This document shows, piece by piece, positions 1 to 11,094 of a stretch of 64,000 nt of DNA (position 1 is its first letter; each line of letters begins with the position of its first letter). The position numbers were made by a program, and so were the translations under genes. The stretch covers positions 152,018,875-152,082,874 of the forward strand of contig CP136062.1 of the NCBI GenBank assembly GCA_032622095.1, written 5' to 3'. The stretch comes from Siphonodentalium dalli (Eukaryota > Mollusca > Scaphopoda > Gadilida > Siphonodentaliidae). The notes beneath the pieces are model-generated. The model made no database searches, was not told the DNA's origin, and saw nothing but the letters and a program-made list of their open reading frames with translations.

Positions 1-262
1 GAATAGTGTGATGTACACCCATTGGGAACCTCAATTATGCAATGTGTCGTCTGCCAATCTGGGGATGTAGAGAAACTAAACTAAAAAGGAAATAGAATCT
101 ATGTGAAGAAGTTTCTATAGACATTTTATAATAAAGAAACTTTCCAGTGAAGATGAGGCCTATGGAATGAGGTCCATAGAGGGTGAATTTAGTGATGCTA
201 GCATGAATTCACCATCTGGGGACCTCATTCTGCAAATGACAGTCACACTAAACTCATGCTTG
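1..262 (+). mobile_element. Right terminus of a second copy of the palindromic composite element
   Basis: Bases ~150-262 match the right end of the 2128-11094 element (10963-11094): same 'GATGAGGCCTA' start, a subterminal hairpin with 'GGGGACCTCATTCTGCAAAT', and an end in '..GCTTG'. Bases 1-150 match the next inward sequence only loosely. The rest of this copy lies left of the window. A tandem array follows, as it does after the copy ending at 11094. Confidence 0.55.
185..236. repeat. Subterminal hairpin of the element end (copy 1)
   Basis: Arms read GAATGAGGTCC / GGACCTCATTC, with a second pairing block GTGAATT / AATTCAC around the loop. The same fold with a different loop lies at ~10977-11067. 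Confidence 0.55.
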
Positions 263-329
263 GTTGATTCCCATAACACCCCCAACCCCAATATATGCGC
301 ACCCATGACTGATCTGCTGGTAAGGATTT

Positions 330-2080
330 TTCACCAAGTGATGCACGTCTTGAAACCTCAACTTCCATATCACTTTACCCCAATACGTTGAATGACACGC
401 ACACATACCATTCAACCGCATGCATGCATATCTGATAAAAGTAAGGGTGATGGGTGAACTCAGCGGTGTTTGTCACAATAAATGAGTATCTGCTGTAAAT
501 GTGTGTAAAGATACACGTCTTGAAATCTCAACTTCCCTATCACATTACCACAAATATGTGTAATAACGCGCACAAATAATATTGAACCGCATAATGCATA
601 TATGGTAAAAGTAAGGGTGAACTCAACACTGTTTGTCACAATATATCAGTATCTTGTGTGTGAATGCATGTAAAGTTACACGTTTATAAATCTCAACTTC
701 CATATTACTTTACCCCAAATATATGTGCAATGTAAAAGTAAGGGTGAACTCAGCGATGTTTGTCACAAGAAATCAGTATATTTGCTGTACATGTATGTAA
801 AGTTACAAGTCTTGAAATCTCAACTTCCCTATCACTTTACCCGAAATATGTGCAATAACACGCACACATAATATTGAAATTGTGCATGCATATAAGGTAA
901 AAGTAATTGTGAACTCAGCATTGTTTGTCACAAGAAATCAGTATCTTGTGTGTGCACGCATGCAAAGTTACAGGTCTATAAATCTCAACGTCCTTATCGC
1001 TTTACCCCAATATTTGCATTTTTAAACACGCACATAATACTGAACTCTGTGCATGCATATAATTATATGGTAAAGGTATTGTTGAACTCGGCGGTGTTTG
1101 TCACAAGAGATCACCATCTTTGCTGTACATGTATACATATGTAAAGTTACACGCCTTGAAATCTCAACATCCTTATCACTTTACCCCAATATGTGCAATA
1201 ACACGAACAAATAATATTGAACCACATGTATGCATACATGGTAAAAGTAAGGGTCAACACAGCATTGTTTGTCACAATAAATCAGTATCTTGTGTGTGCA
1301 TGCATGTAAAGTTACACGTTTATAAATCTCAACTTCCCTATTACTTTACCCCAAATATTGAACTATAAGCATGCATATTTATAGGGTAAAAGTAATGGTG
1401 AACTCAGCGGTGTTTGTCACAAGAAATCAGTATATTTGCTGTATATGTATGTAAAGTTACAAGTCTTGAAATCTCAACTTCCCTATCACTTTACCCGAAA
1501 TATGTGCAATAACACGCACGCATAATATTGAAATTGTGCATGCATATAAGGTAAAAATAAGGGTGAACTCAGCATTGTTTGTCACAATAAATCAGTATAT
1601 TGTGTGTGCATGCATGCAAAGTTACACGTCTATAAATCTCAACGTCCTTATCGCTTTACCCCAATATTTGCATTTTTAAACACGCACATAATACTGAACT
1701 CTGTGCATGCATATACTTATATGGTAAAGGTATTGTTGAACTCAGCGGTGTTTGTCACAAGAGATCACCATCTTTGCTGTACATGTATACATATGTAAAG
1801 TTACACGCCTTGAAATCTCAACTTCCTTATCACTTTACCCCAATATGTGCAATAACACGCACAAATAATATTGAACAGCATGCATGCAGATAAGGTAACA
1901 ACAGTAAGCCTATTAAGGGTGAACTCAACATTGTTTGTTCCAAGAAATCAGTATCTCGGGTGTGCGTGCATCTTACACTCAGATTCATAGCCGTACACTA
2001 TTTGTATGTGGGTCTGTATTTATCTTAGACTGGTAAAGATACGCGTCCTGCTATCTCAACTTCCTTATTACCGTTATCAC
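330..2080 (+). repeat. Tandem array, ~130-178 bp units with a ~655 bp higher-order period
   Basis: Eleven units are recognisable by the core 'AAATCTCAACTTCCCTATCA' with following TTTACCCC; cores lie near 353, 522, 688, 818, 981, 1159, 1325, 1470, 1636, 1814 and 2053. Each also carries 'TTTGTCACAAGAAATCAGTA'. Spacing varies, but the sequence and spacing pattern of 818-1159 recurs at 1470-1814, giving a 652-655 bp higher-order repeat. Short open frames here are by-products of the repeat. Confidence 0.9.
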
Positions 2081-3084
2081 AATACATCCAATGTCACTCA
2101 CACACATGAAATACATAGTCGTGTGGACAAGCCTACAAACAGTATGTCTGTCATTTGCAGAATGTGTTTCACAGAAGGCGGGCTAGCATCACCAAATCCA
2201 CACTAAGGGAACCCCATTCTGCTTGTCCGGCCGCCAGGTCACGGATGCGTGTTTTAGCGTATAAAGTTTTTTTCTCTGCGGATTTTGTAAATTCAGGGAT
2301 CCGACATCAAGATTTTATCGACTGGCCATCTGTCAGCCTTGAGCAATTTTTTTATAGCGCCCTAAAAAGTATACAACCCCCCTCAATTTTTTCCCAGACG
2401 TAAAACCACAGTTACTTGGAATTTGTTGCAAATTCACATGACTAATCTGGTACAATGTATACAAATGTATATATTTTCATGAAGCTAAGACATAATGACA
2501 CTATTTTGGGCCAAAATTGAAACTCACCATCCAAGATGGCCACCAAAATGGCCGCCGGAAGTTGAAAATATGACATTTTTTCACAAATATCTTCTAGATC
2601 AGTTCATGCTGTTTGGAACTGGTTGAGTAATATGACTTTATTTTGTATATTAACTGATCATTGGAGCAATTAAATATGCAATTATTGGGGTCCTATCCGC
2701 TTGTGATACCTCAAAAATTCGATTTTACAGAACGTGGTATAAAATTTCACAAAAAATCACAACTGGGATTCTAGTCATAATTCAACAAGAAATGAACAGA
2801 AGGTTGCAATTAAGTGAGGCATACCATTACCTATGAATATTCCAACTCACTGGAACCAAAATTCTTACTTTGGCTCAAAATGGCAGCCAAAATATGGAAA
2901 ATGGTAAATATTGCCCTAGGGTGTCCTGCAATCGCTTACAAGTTGTGGTTGATGTACAGAATTGGCTATTATGCCTTCTATACATTGAATACTAACATGT
3001 CTGCTGTACCGTGGTTAATTGTTACTGTTGTCACCACTGACATCACCAAAAATATTGGACTTTTCTCTCAAAAACTTCACTTTA

Positions 3085-3275
3085 TGGACAGTCACTCCAT
3101 GCATACCGATTCACCACAAACCTGACCATGACCTCTCCCTGTATACCTATACATCTCACTATGGACAACACACTCATAACAATATAGTCACTCATTGTAT
3201 ACATATTCACATCATTCATGACATACACTAACTCCATGTATACCTATTCACCTCACCTATGATCATAGAGTAACC
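3085..3275 (+). repeat. Minisatellite, ~45-50 bp units, orientation B
   Basis: Degenerate units of the type 'CCATGACCATATAGTCACTC' followed by TGTATACCTATTCACCTCA. This short stretch is nearly the same sequence as the last ~205 bases of the window (63795-64000) and belongs to the foldback-element minisatellite at 61660-64000. Confidence 0.8.
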
Positions 3276-3575
3276 CCCTGGCTACCATCTTGGCATCCAT
3301 CCTGTATCCAGTTGATATTGGTTTATCATAATGGACCAGAAGAGCCACATATTATGGTTCATCTCAGTACCGTCTCAAAGTTCTGCCCATTTCCTTTCAA
3401 TAATATGGCCAGAATCACAAAAGAGGTTCTCCGCAAAATTCGATACTTTAAAATGAATTTGTCATGCCCCATACGGAACTGGGACAACTGTAATAGAACA
3501 TTTATTAGTTGTCAGTTAATTAACTAACACGTATAATAACCAAGTGAGTGATAATTTGCTACCTTTTCGGATAAC
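3276..3575 (-). mobile_element. Terminal arm of the foldback-like minisatellite element
   Basis: Closely matches the reverse complement of 61320-61665 (shared landmarks: ATCCTGTATCCAGTTGATA, TTCTGCCCATTTCCTTTCAA, GTTAATTAACTAAC, GATAACGCAGAGAATAAT). Here it follows minisatellite DNA, whereas at 61.3 kb it precedes it, so this is the opposite end of the same element type. Confidence 0.75.
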
Positions 3576-3600
3576 GCAGAGAATAATGTTATATATATAA

Positions 3601-3830
3601 CTAGAAGGTGACCCGACTTCGTCCGGGGTTTGACTTTGAATTGTCTATTTTGAAGGCCAAGGTCAAGTGGGGTCACGATTTGACCCGTCCAAAACACTGC
3701 CCGAACAAAAGTACCCGTCGAAATCCATCCGGTTTTACCCGATTTGACCTTTTAACCCGATTTGATTTCCACTCAAGTATATAAACGCGCCTCATATACA
3801 CACGCTCATTAATTATCAAGTTTCAACGTA
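3601..3830 (+). mobile_element. Retroelement-type head sequence (GACCCGACTTCGTCCGGGG)
   Basis: Begins ACTAGAAGGTGACCCGACTT followed by CGTCCGGGG, a start I associate with invertebrate non-LTR-type repeats. A cognate but diverged start (reverse strand) lies at 51570-51640. Family assignment is inference. Confidence 0.35.
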
Positions 3831-4319
3831 AAGATAAATTACCATCGGTGCCCGAGATATCGCCAAGACGTCTGAAACAGTCAAATGCATCGGCCGGTTA
3901 ATAGTGCAGCGGCCAAACGCCAAAAGTGGTCGGGTACCCCTACCCACGGTAGAACAAGTTAAAACCAACTTTTTTTTAAGGTGAAATATATACTGTTGAC
4001 GAAAATGATAGTGAAAAATAACGGAATTGGTGGTGGCTATTCTCAAATCGACGATGAACGATACCCACCAGTGACTTTTCCAGAAATTAACGATTTTGGT
4101 AAAGTGAGCCCTGCGGCTTAGTCCTAAGTTATTTGCCCATATTGTTGGTGTTAAAATTACTACAGCATACCATATCTGTACCTGATATGAAAAAAGTGTT
4201 GGTTAATTTAGATTTTCCTTCCATTTGGAGCCAAAACATTTATTTTTTGTTGAAAAATCGCTCTTTTTCACAAAAATAATATTTTTCAAACATTATAATT
4301 CAAACGGATATTGCAATAA

Positions 4320-4990
4320 TACTGAAATATTCAGTCCATATGGTGTAGTAGTTATCTGACAAGCATACGAAGAAAGAAGTGAACAGAAATTTTGAATGGT
4401 TTGCGATATATTGGATTTTAGCTACCCCTCCCCCAAACACGTTTTTGGTAGAAAAAATACATATTTTTGATAACGACATTACAAACATTTTCTAATTGAT
4501 CTGAATGGGACCCAATATGAATCTTGTACTGAAAGTTTTGTCCAGAGATACCGTTTAATTGATTACAGATGTGTTCAGGCTTTCAGACCTCCCAGTTACA
4601 ACAACAACAATTATTTTATTGATAACAGGTAATTTAGCATGCATTAACATCGATGTTAAGTACTAAAACCTTTGTTATAAACAACACGTGACCAACTATA
4701 TAATTCATATGGCTCAGTAGTTATCTGGACATCACAAGTAGAAAGAATTTGACAGAAATTGTGAACGGTTTTCCAGATATTGGAATTAGGTACCGCTCCC
4801 CCGGACGCGATTTGGTAGAACAAATGCATATTTATGATAACAACACAGACCTGTCTAAATGATTCTAATGGGCATCTAATCATAATTCGTGTGATGAAAA
4901 CGTGATCAGTAGACACCGCGAGCGTGGTTATAGATGTCCTCAGGTTTCCAAACCCCCAGTTACAACAACAACAAAACATTTTATTTATAA
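4320..4990 (+). repeat. ~365 bp tandem duplication inside the left arm
   Basis: 4320-4640 and 4690-4990 are diverged copies (shared: CATATGGYKYAGTAGTTATCTG, CCCAGTTACAACAACAACAA). Each ends in a short LINE-derived stretch related to 8620-8680 on the other strand. Confidence 0.65.
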
Positions 4991-5340
4991 CATGTAAATT
5001 TATATTAACACATATCGACTTTGAGGGACTAAAGTATTTATTCTAAACGACACATAATATAGACTAACATAATCATATAGAACAAAATCATTGTTGCTTC
5101 CATAGTGATTATTAGAGTCCCTCTAAATCGACCAAATTATAGAAACAATGGATATTGTATTTTATATCTCATAAACTAGTTTGACCAAGGTGGAAGCGTT
5201 AGTTCAAATATGTTCTATGTTTTGAGCCCCCACCCCCCCCCCCCCCCCTTGCCCTATTAGAAGTCACACCACGAACTGAAAGAATATGATCTCAATATTA
5301 AGAATCATGTAACTACAAGGACAGTTACATAAGGAAATAC
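4991..5340. other. Unassigned spacer with a C16 tract
   Basis: AT-rich sequence with a run of about 16 C near 5233-5248. No gene, motif or family match recognised. Confidence 0.5.
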
Positions 5341-8050
5341 ACAATGTTTATGGATGGGTTTGTTCCCGAAATAGTGTGGCACTTTACAAAACGAGGCTGC
5401 GTGGCAAATATGAAGGGCGAATTTTCAATTTTTTCGAGAACACTCTACCCGATTTAAAGACTTGAACACAATACGAAATGAAGCTATGTGCTCTCTATAT
5501 TAAATGAGAGTGTGATTGGAATGTAGTACTATCAGAGAATACATAATTTGTATGGGTGGGTTATGCCTGTGTCGCTTTACACAAAGTGGCTGGTAAATAA
5601 GAAAGACGAATTTGCTATGTTTTGATTACCCCCCCCCCCTACACCATTGGAATGTTAAAGTTGAACAAATCACGAACTGAAATGGTTGCTGTAAATATTG
5701 ACTGAGGATCTTGGCAAAGTATATTAATATCGGGACATACATAATATTGATGGATGGGTTGGTTGGTTGGTTCCCGAAATCCTTTAGAACTTTACAAAAA
5801 TCGGATGGCAAACGCCAAAGGCGATATTTTTTGTTTTGTGGGACCCCTTTATAAGCCCATTTAAACTCTTGAACACACCATGCCCCGAATATATATGCTT
5901 TTATTATTAACTCACAGTGTGAACGAAAGGTAGTGCTATCAGGGAATATACAATTTATATGGGTAGTTTGGTTCCCAAAATCCTTGGGTACTTTACAAAA
6001 GGCGGCTGGCAAATGCCAAAGCTGAATATTTTCATTGAGCACCCTACCCCATTTAAAGTCTTAAACACACCAATGGATGGATTTGTTCTCAACATTAACT
6101 GATGTGTGGACACATGGTAGGTAATTCAGGAAATATACATCTTCAGTGGGTGGGTTGGTTTCCGAATGTCTGGGACACTTTACAAAAAGTGGCTAGCAAA
6201 GAGAAAGGCGAATTCTCACTGTTCTGGGTATCCATAACCCTTCTAAACTCTTTAGCACACATTGAGCCGAATCAATATTCTCTCAATATTAACTGAGTGT
6301 GCGAAATGTGATTATTGTTTTTTGAGGTCACACGACCCCATTTGAAGTCTTGAACACACAATGAACCGAAAGGATATGCTCCCAATATTAACTGAGTGTG
6401 AAGAGAAATGGACGCTATATCAAGAGTATAGTATATCAGGTCTTGAATGTCTGGGTCACTTTACAAAAAGCTGTTGGTGAAAGAGAAAGGCGAATACTCA
6501 CTGTTTGGGGGGACCCCATTAACCCATTTAATATCTTGATCACAGCATGAACTGACGTTATATTCTCTCATACTTAGCTTAGTGTGTGATAGAAAGGTAT
6601 TGCTATCATAGAATTATTAATTGATATGGGTGATTTGGTTCCCCCGATATCCTGGAACACTTTACAAAAAGCGGCTGGTAAACACGAAAGGCGAATTTTC
6701 TATGTTTTGGGGACCCCACTATCCCACTTGAAGTCTTAAACAAATGATATGCTCTCAATGTTAACTGAAGTTGTGGGCAAATGGGAGTATTATCTGGAAA
6801 TACGAATCTGTTATGGATGAGATGGTTCTCGAAAGCGGCCGGCAAACGAAAGGGCTAAATTTCACTGTCTTAGGGGACTCCAATCCCTATTTGAAGTCTT
6901 GAACACACCACTAGCTCAAGGCATATGCTATCAATATCACCCGAGATTGTGGCCGAATGGCTGTTCTGTCAGAAAAGATGCAACGCTCTCGCGAGCCCAC
7001 CGTTCGCGAGAACACCGTGGCACCTTACACAAAGCAGATGACAAACGATGAAGGCGAATTTTAAGGGACCCCTACCCCATGTAAACCATTGAACATACCA
7101 CGAACTGAATGGATGTGCCCTCAAGGTCAAACGACGATCAAGAAATACACAATTGTTAAAGATGGGTTGGTACCCGACAGTCAGGGACACTTTACAAAAA
7201 GCGACTGGACAATAAATAATGCGATTTTTCAATGTGTGTATTAGCCCCTTCCCACTTTGAAGACTAGAACTGGAACGATATCATCATTGACTGAGTGTAT
7301 GGACAATGGGGAGTTAGTTGTACAAGGATGTATGTACACAATGTAAATAGATGGATTGGGTTCAGAAAGCATGAGCACTTAACGAAAAGTGGCTGGAAAA
7401 TAAGAAAGGCAAAATTTTGAGGACCCCTACTTTATTTGAAGTCTTGGAAGACACCACATGGTGACATGATATTACCCCAATATTAACTGAGGGCTTGACA
7501 AACGGTTAGTTTTTATCAGGATATACATATGTGTTGGTTCCCGAAAATTTGTACCATGTGGCACTCCACAACAAGTGGCTGACAAATTTTCACTGCTTTA
7601 TGTACCCCTACCCTATTTGAAGTCTTGAACACATCATGTACTGAAGGGATTATGATTTCAATATCAACATATATTATGGCCGAAACTATGCGATATATAA
7701 GGCTGTATTGGTTTCCGACAGCATGTGACACTTTACAAAAAGCGGCTGGCAAATAACAAAAATGCAATTTTAACTGTTTATGTGACACATACGCTATTTT
7801 AAATCATGAAAACACCACAAACTCGAGGGACATGGTCCCAGTTTATACGATATCCAAGGTTGTATTGGTTTCCGACAGCATGTGACACTTTACAAAAAGC
7901 GGCTGGCAAATAACAAAAATTCAACTTTAACTGTTTATGTGACTATTACGCTAGTTTAAGTCATGAAAACACCACGAACTCGATGGACATGCTCCCAGTT
8001 TTAACTGAGTCTGTGGACATAGGGTAGTTCTATCAGGAGGTAAACAATTT
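5340..8050. repeat. ~190 bp satellite-like tandem array, about 14 units
   Basis: Units are marked by 'CACTTTACAAAAAGCGGCTG' (near 5382, 5574, 5790, 5990, 6175, 6458, 6658, 6832, 7022, 7187, 7376, 7564, 7729, 7886), preceded by a 'TTGGTTCCCGAAA' block and followed by 'AAAGGCGAATTTTCACTG', 'GAAGTCTTGAACACACCA' and 'CTCAATATTAACTGAGTGTG'. Spacing is about 160-280 bp, mean ~190. Units are well diverged, so the array is old. Minus-strand open frames across it are repeats of one non-coding unit. Confidence 0.88.
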
Positions 8051-8408
8051 ATCTGGGAGAGAGAGAATGTATGGGGAAAGTTAGGACGTAATCCAGTTGG
8101 AGCTAATTGGATACAATGATATACACGTAGTTTCGTTGGAGCTGATTGGACACAATGATACACAGATAATGTTGTTTGCGTCATTGATATGTCCGTCGTC
8201 GTGAGATTACAGCTAGACGATCTGGTGGGGGTAAATTTCGCGCTCAGCAGGGTTTCTATGCTTTTCACGAAGTTTTAACAAATGACAGCGTTGTTGAAAT
8301 CGCTTTGTTTTCGAGATAAATGTTTGAACCCCGTCAATTATTTTAATATTTTCGCGATGACTGAGTTGCTGTGTTCCACACAAAAGAGTATTTCTGATAA
8401 AAATGACA
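8051..8408. other. Spacer with a short ~50 bp duplication
   Basis: Two degenerate copies of a 'TTGGAGCTAATTGGATACAA' unit at ~8096-8170; otherwise nothing recognised. Confidence 0.5.
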
Positions 8409-8680
8409 TTCAGTATGGCGCATAGAAGTTCAGTCCTAGGACCACTGTATTCAGGACATTCCTATAATTAATGATATGCTGTTTCTATTTTGCCACAACG
8501 ACAGAGAGGGGACGTTTTGATGTGATTACTCAATAGGTCATAGTTCAAACTACTGCATTTCAATCTTAAGCGAGAATGGAGTACTTGTGATATGCGACAC
8601 TTACTGTATGTAATAGCAAATAAAATTGGTTGTTGTTGTTGCAATTTGGGGTCTGGAAGCCCGAACACGTCTTTAATCAC
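8409..8680 (-). pseudogene. C-terminal fragment of a LINE reverse-transcriptase polyprotein
   Basis: Reading the minus strand from ~8680, the frame encodes a Q-rich stretch, then HSRLRLKCSSLNYDL, SPLCRCGKIETAYH, two in-frame stops, and ECPEYSGPRTELL. This order (HxRLRxxCSxLN, CxCGxxET..H, ECPxY) is the typical C-terminal zinc-binding tail of non-LTR reverse transcriptases. The RT core is absent. The two stops and the truncation mark it as dead. It lies beside the inner edge of the right arm, and its first ~60 bases recur inverted at 4562-4625 and again at 4930-4985, so a piece was captured before or during the inverted duplication. The exact LINE clade cannot be told. Confidence 0.7.
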
Positions 8681-9679
8681 TTAAGCAATGTCCCCGGGCT
8701 CAATTTTCAGCAAACAAATTATGTTGGGTCCCATTATAATCAATTGGGAAATTTGGTAAAGTTCTGAACAAAAATATGTAATTTTTCGACCAAAAACATG
8801 TTTGGGGAGGGGTAGCTAAAATCCATTATTTCGCAAATCGTTCAAATTTTCTGTTATCTTCTTTCTGCATATGCTTGGCAGATAACTGCTTCACCATAAG
8901 GATTAAATATTTCGGCATTATAGCAATATCCACGTGAATGATAATGTTAGAACAATAATATTTTTGTGAAAAAGTGCGATTTTTCAACAAAAAATAAATG
9001 TTTCGGCTCCAAATGGCAGGAAAATCTAAATTAACGAACACTTTTTTCATATCAGTTAGAGGTATGGTATGATATAGTAATTTTAACGTCAACAATATTG
9101 GCAAATAGGTTAGGACATAGCCACAGGGCTCACTTTACCAAAATCGTTAATTTCTGGAAAAAGTCACTGGTGGGTATCGCTCATCGTCGATTTGACAATA
9201 GCCACCACCAATTCCGTTATTTTCACTATCATTTTCTTCAAAAGTATATATTTCTCCTTAAAAAAAAGTTGGTTTTATCTTGTTCTACCGTGGGTAGGGG
9301 TATCTCGAAAACTAGAGCTCTTTTTCGATTTGGCCGCTGCACTATAAGCGTTAACGTGATCTAACGTTATGAACTCTAACGACGTCATAGAAGTTACGCA
9401 TTGTTTTTATCCTGATGGAAGATAGTACCACTTCTTCTTGATAATTGAGGCAGATAACTAAAACGGATACATACGCATTATATATCGTTGGAAAGAGGAA
9501 ACACGAAATATTCTCACAGTGTCATTATTATGACTGGCATTTAATTATTCGCGCTGTTTCGAATCGATTTGTAAGCACCGAACTCAAATGAAAGTCCCGT
9601 AACACAGCGTAAAAACAGATTTGACCTCGACACGTGAAAAGTTGACTGAAAATCAATATGCCTATGCCACCCCCGGCCG

Positions 9680-9800
9680 AAAATACCCCCACATACCAAG
9701 TTTCATCGAAATCGGGTCGGTCGTTTTCGAGTTCATCGCGAACACACACACAGACCACACACAGACCACACACAGACAGATCTTCCAAAATATATAATAG
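9680..9800 (+). mobile_element. Retroelement-type 3' tail followed by a CA-rich microsatellite
   Basis: 'CCAAGTTTCATCGAAATCGG' then GTCGGTCGTTTTCGAGTTCATCG and (ACACACAGACC)n. This A-rich/CA-rich tail after an 'AAATCGG..CGTTTTCGAG' block is a form I know from 3' ends of RTE-like non-LTR repeats; a cognate on the other strand lies at ~51045-51080. Clade assignment is inference. Confidence 0.4.
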
Positions 9801-10976
9801 ATGTTATAATGATATATGTAAAAAAAAAAACATATTACCAATTTGGTTGCCATTTTGGAAGCCATCTTCACCAATTTGGTCTATAAACACCGTAGTGTGA
9901 CACATTTAAGATATACCAATACAATAAACACATTTCAATCCAAAGATAGTTACATTTTACTAGAAAAAATGGTCCAAACCTGAAAAGTGAATTTTTGCCG
10001 ATATTTATGTCAAGTTTTTGAGAGAAAAGTCCAACATTTTTGGTGATGTCAGTGGTGACAACGGTAACAATTAACTATGGTACAGCAGACACATGTTAGT
10101 ATTCAATGTATAGAAGGCATAATAGCCAATTATGTACATCAACCACAACTTGTAAGTGATTGCAGGACACCCTAGGGCAATATTTACCATTTTCCATATT
10201 TTGGCAGCTATATTGAGCCAAAGTAAGAATTTTGGTGCCAGTGAGTTGGAATATTCATAGGTAATGGTATGCCTCACTTAATTGCAACCTTCTGTTCATT
10301 TCTTGTTGAAATATGACTAGAATCCCAGTTGTGATTTTTTGTGAAATGTTATACCGCGTTCTGTAAAATCGAATTTTTGAGGGATCACAAGCGGATAGGA
10401 CCCCAATAATTGCATATTTAATTGCTCAAATGATCAGTTAATATACAAAATACAAAATAAAGTCATATTACTCAACCAGTTCCAAACAGCATGAACTGAT
10501 CTAGAAAATATTTGTGAAAAAATGTCATATTTTCAACTTCCGGCGGCCATTTTGGTGGCCATCTTGGATGGTGAGTTTCAATTTTGGCCCAAAATAGTGT
10601 CATTATGTCTTAGCTTCATGAAAATATATACATTTGTATACATTTTACTAGATTAGTCATGTGAATTTGCAACAAATTCCAAGTAACTGTGGTTTTACGT
10701 CTGGGAAAACATGGGGGGGGGGGGTATACTTTTTAGGGCGCTATAAAATAAACTGCTCAAGGCTGACAGATGGCCAGTCGAGAAAATCTTGATGTCGGAT
10801 ACCTGAATTTACAAAATCCGCAGAGAAAAAAACTTTATACGCGAAAACACGCATTCGTGAATTTCGGGGGTTTGGCGACCGGACAGGGGATATAGAAACT
10901 TCCCATGCAGAAGGGAAAAAGTAAATAAAAACAATGTTAATTTGAGACTAGATACTTCCCAGAATATGAGGCCTAA

Positions 10977-11067
10977 GCATAATGAGGCCCCAGAGGGTGA
11001 TTTAGGTGATGCTAGCCCGCTATATATTGCATCACTAAATTTAACCTCTGGGGACCTCATTCTGCAA
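10977..11067. repeat. Subterminal hairpin of the element end (copy 2)
   Basis: ATGAGGCCCCAGAGGGTGAT.. pairs with ..ATTTAACCTCTGGGGACCTCAT around a loop near 11008-11025, which includes TAGCCCGCTATATATT. The equivalent position in the first copy (185-236) also folds, with a different loop. Confidence 0.6.
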
Positions 11068-11094
11068 ATGACAGACACGCTATTTGCAGGCTTG

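Larger units (their letters stand above)
2128..4570 (+). repeat. Left arm of the composite palindrome
   Basis: Matches the reverse complement of 8690-11094 in colinear blocks: terminus 2128-2215 with 10880-11094; 2215-3080 with 10020-10880 (both with paired 'CCAAGATGGCCACCAAAATG' sites); 3960-4560 with 8690-9290. Bases 3085-3600 (minisatellite and foldback arm) and the 3601-3830 head are not shared, so the arms have been edited independently. Confidence 0.7.
2128..11094. mobile_element. ~9 kb composite element with long inverted arms, inserted in a tandem array
   Basis: Both ends carry inverted copies of CAAGCCTRCAAAYAG, continuing as TGTCTGTCATTTGCAGAATG. Inverted similarity runs in patches over ~2.4 kb on each side (2128-4570 against 8690-11094). 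The middle holds a ~190 bp tandem array and a LINE fragment. Flanking arrays on the two sides are related and in the same direct orientation: 1925-2127 resembles units at 11470-12030. This makes the block look inserted rather than part of the array. No transposase frame is visible, so it would be non-autonomous, or a stack of nested elements. Confidence 0.6.
8690..11094 (-). repeat. Right arm of the composite palindrome
   Basis: Inverted counterpart of 2128-4570 (blocks listed there). It also holds material the left arm lacks: ~9370-9800 and the continuation at 9800-10020 that matches 61140-61310. The G run near 10707-10720 faces a short C run at ~2380. Confidence 0.7.

Noticed and set aside
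330-2080. CRISPR-like regular repeats
   Set aside because: Units are long, contiguous and without unique spacers, and the DNA is eukaryotic. The same applies to 26653-26832 and 29300-29415.
5626-6042. 138-codon minus-strand frame and similar ones at 6606-7788
   Set aside because: They restate the ~190 bp tandem unit; their repeated 'CKVP/CKVS' phrases come from CTTTACAAAA in each unit.
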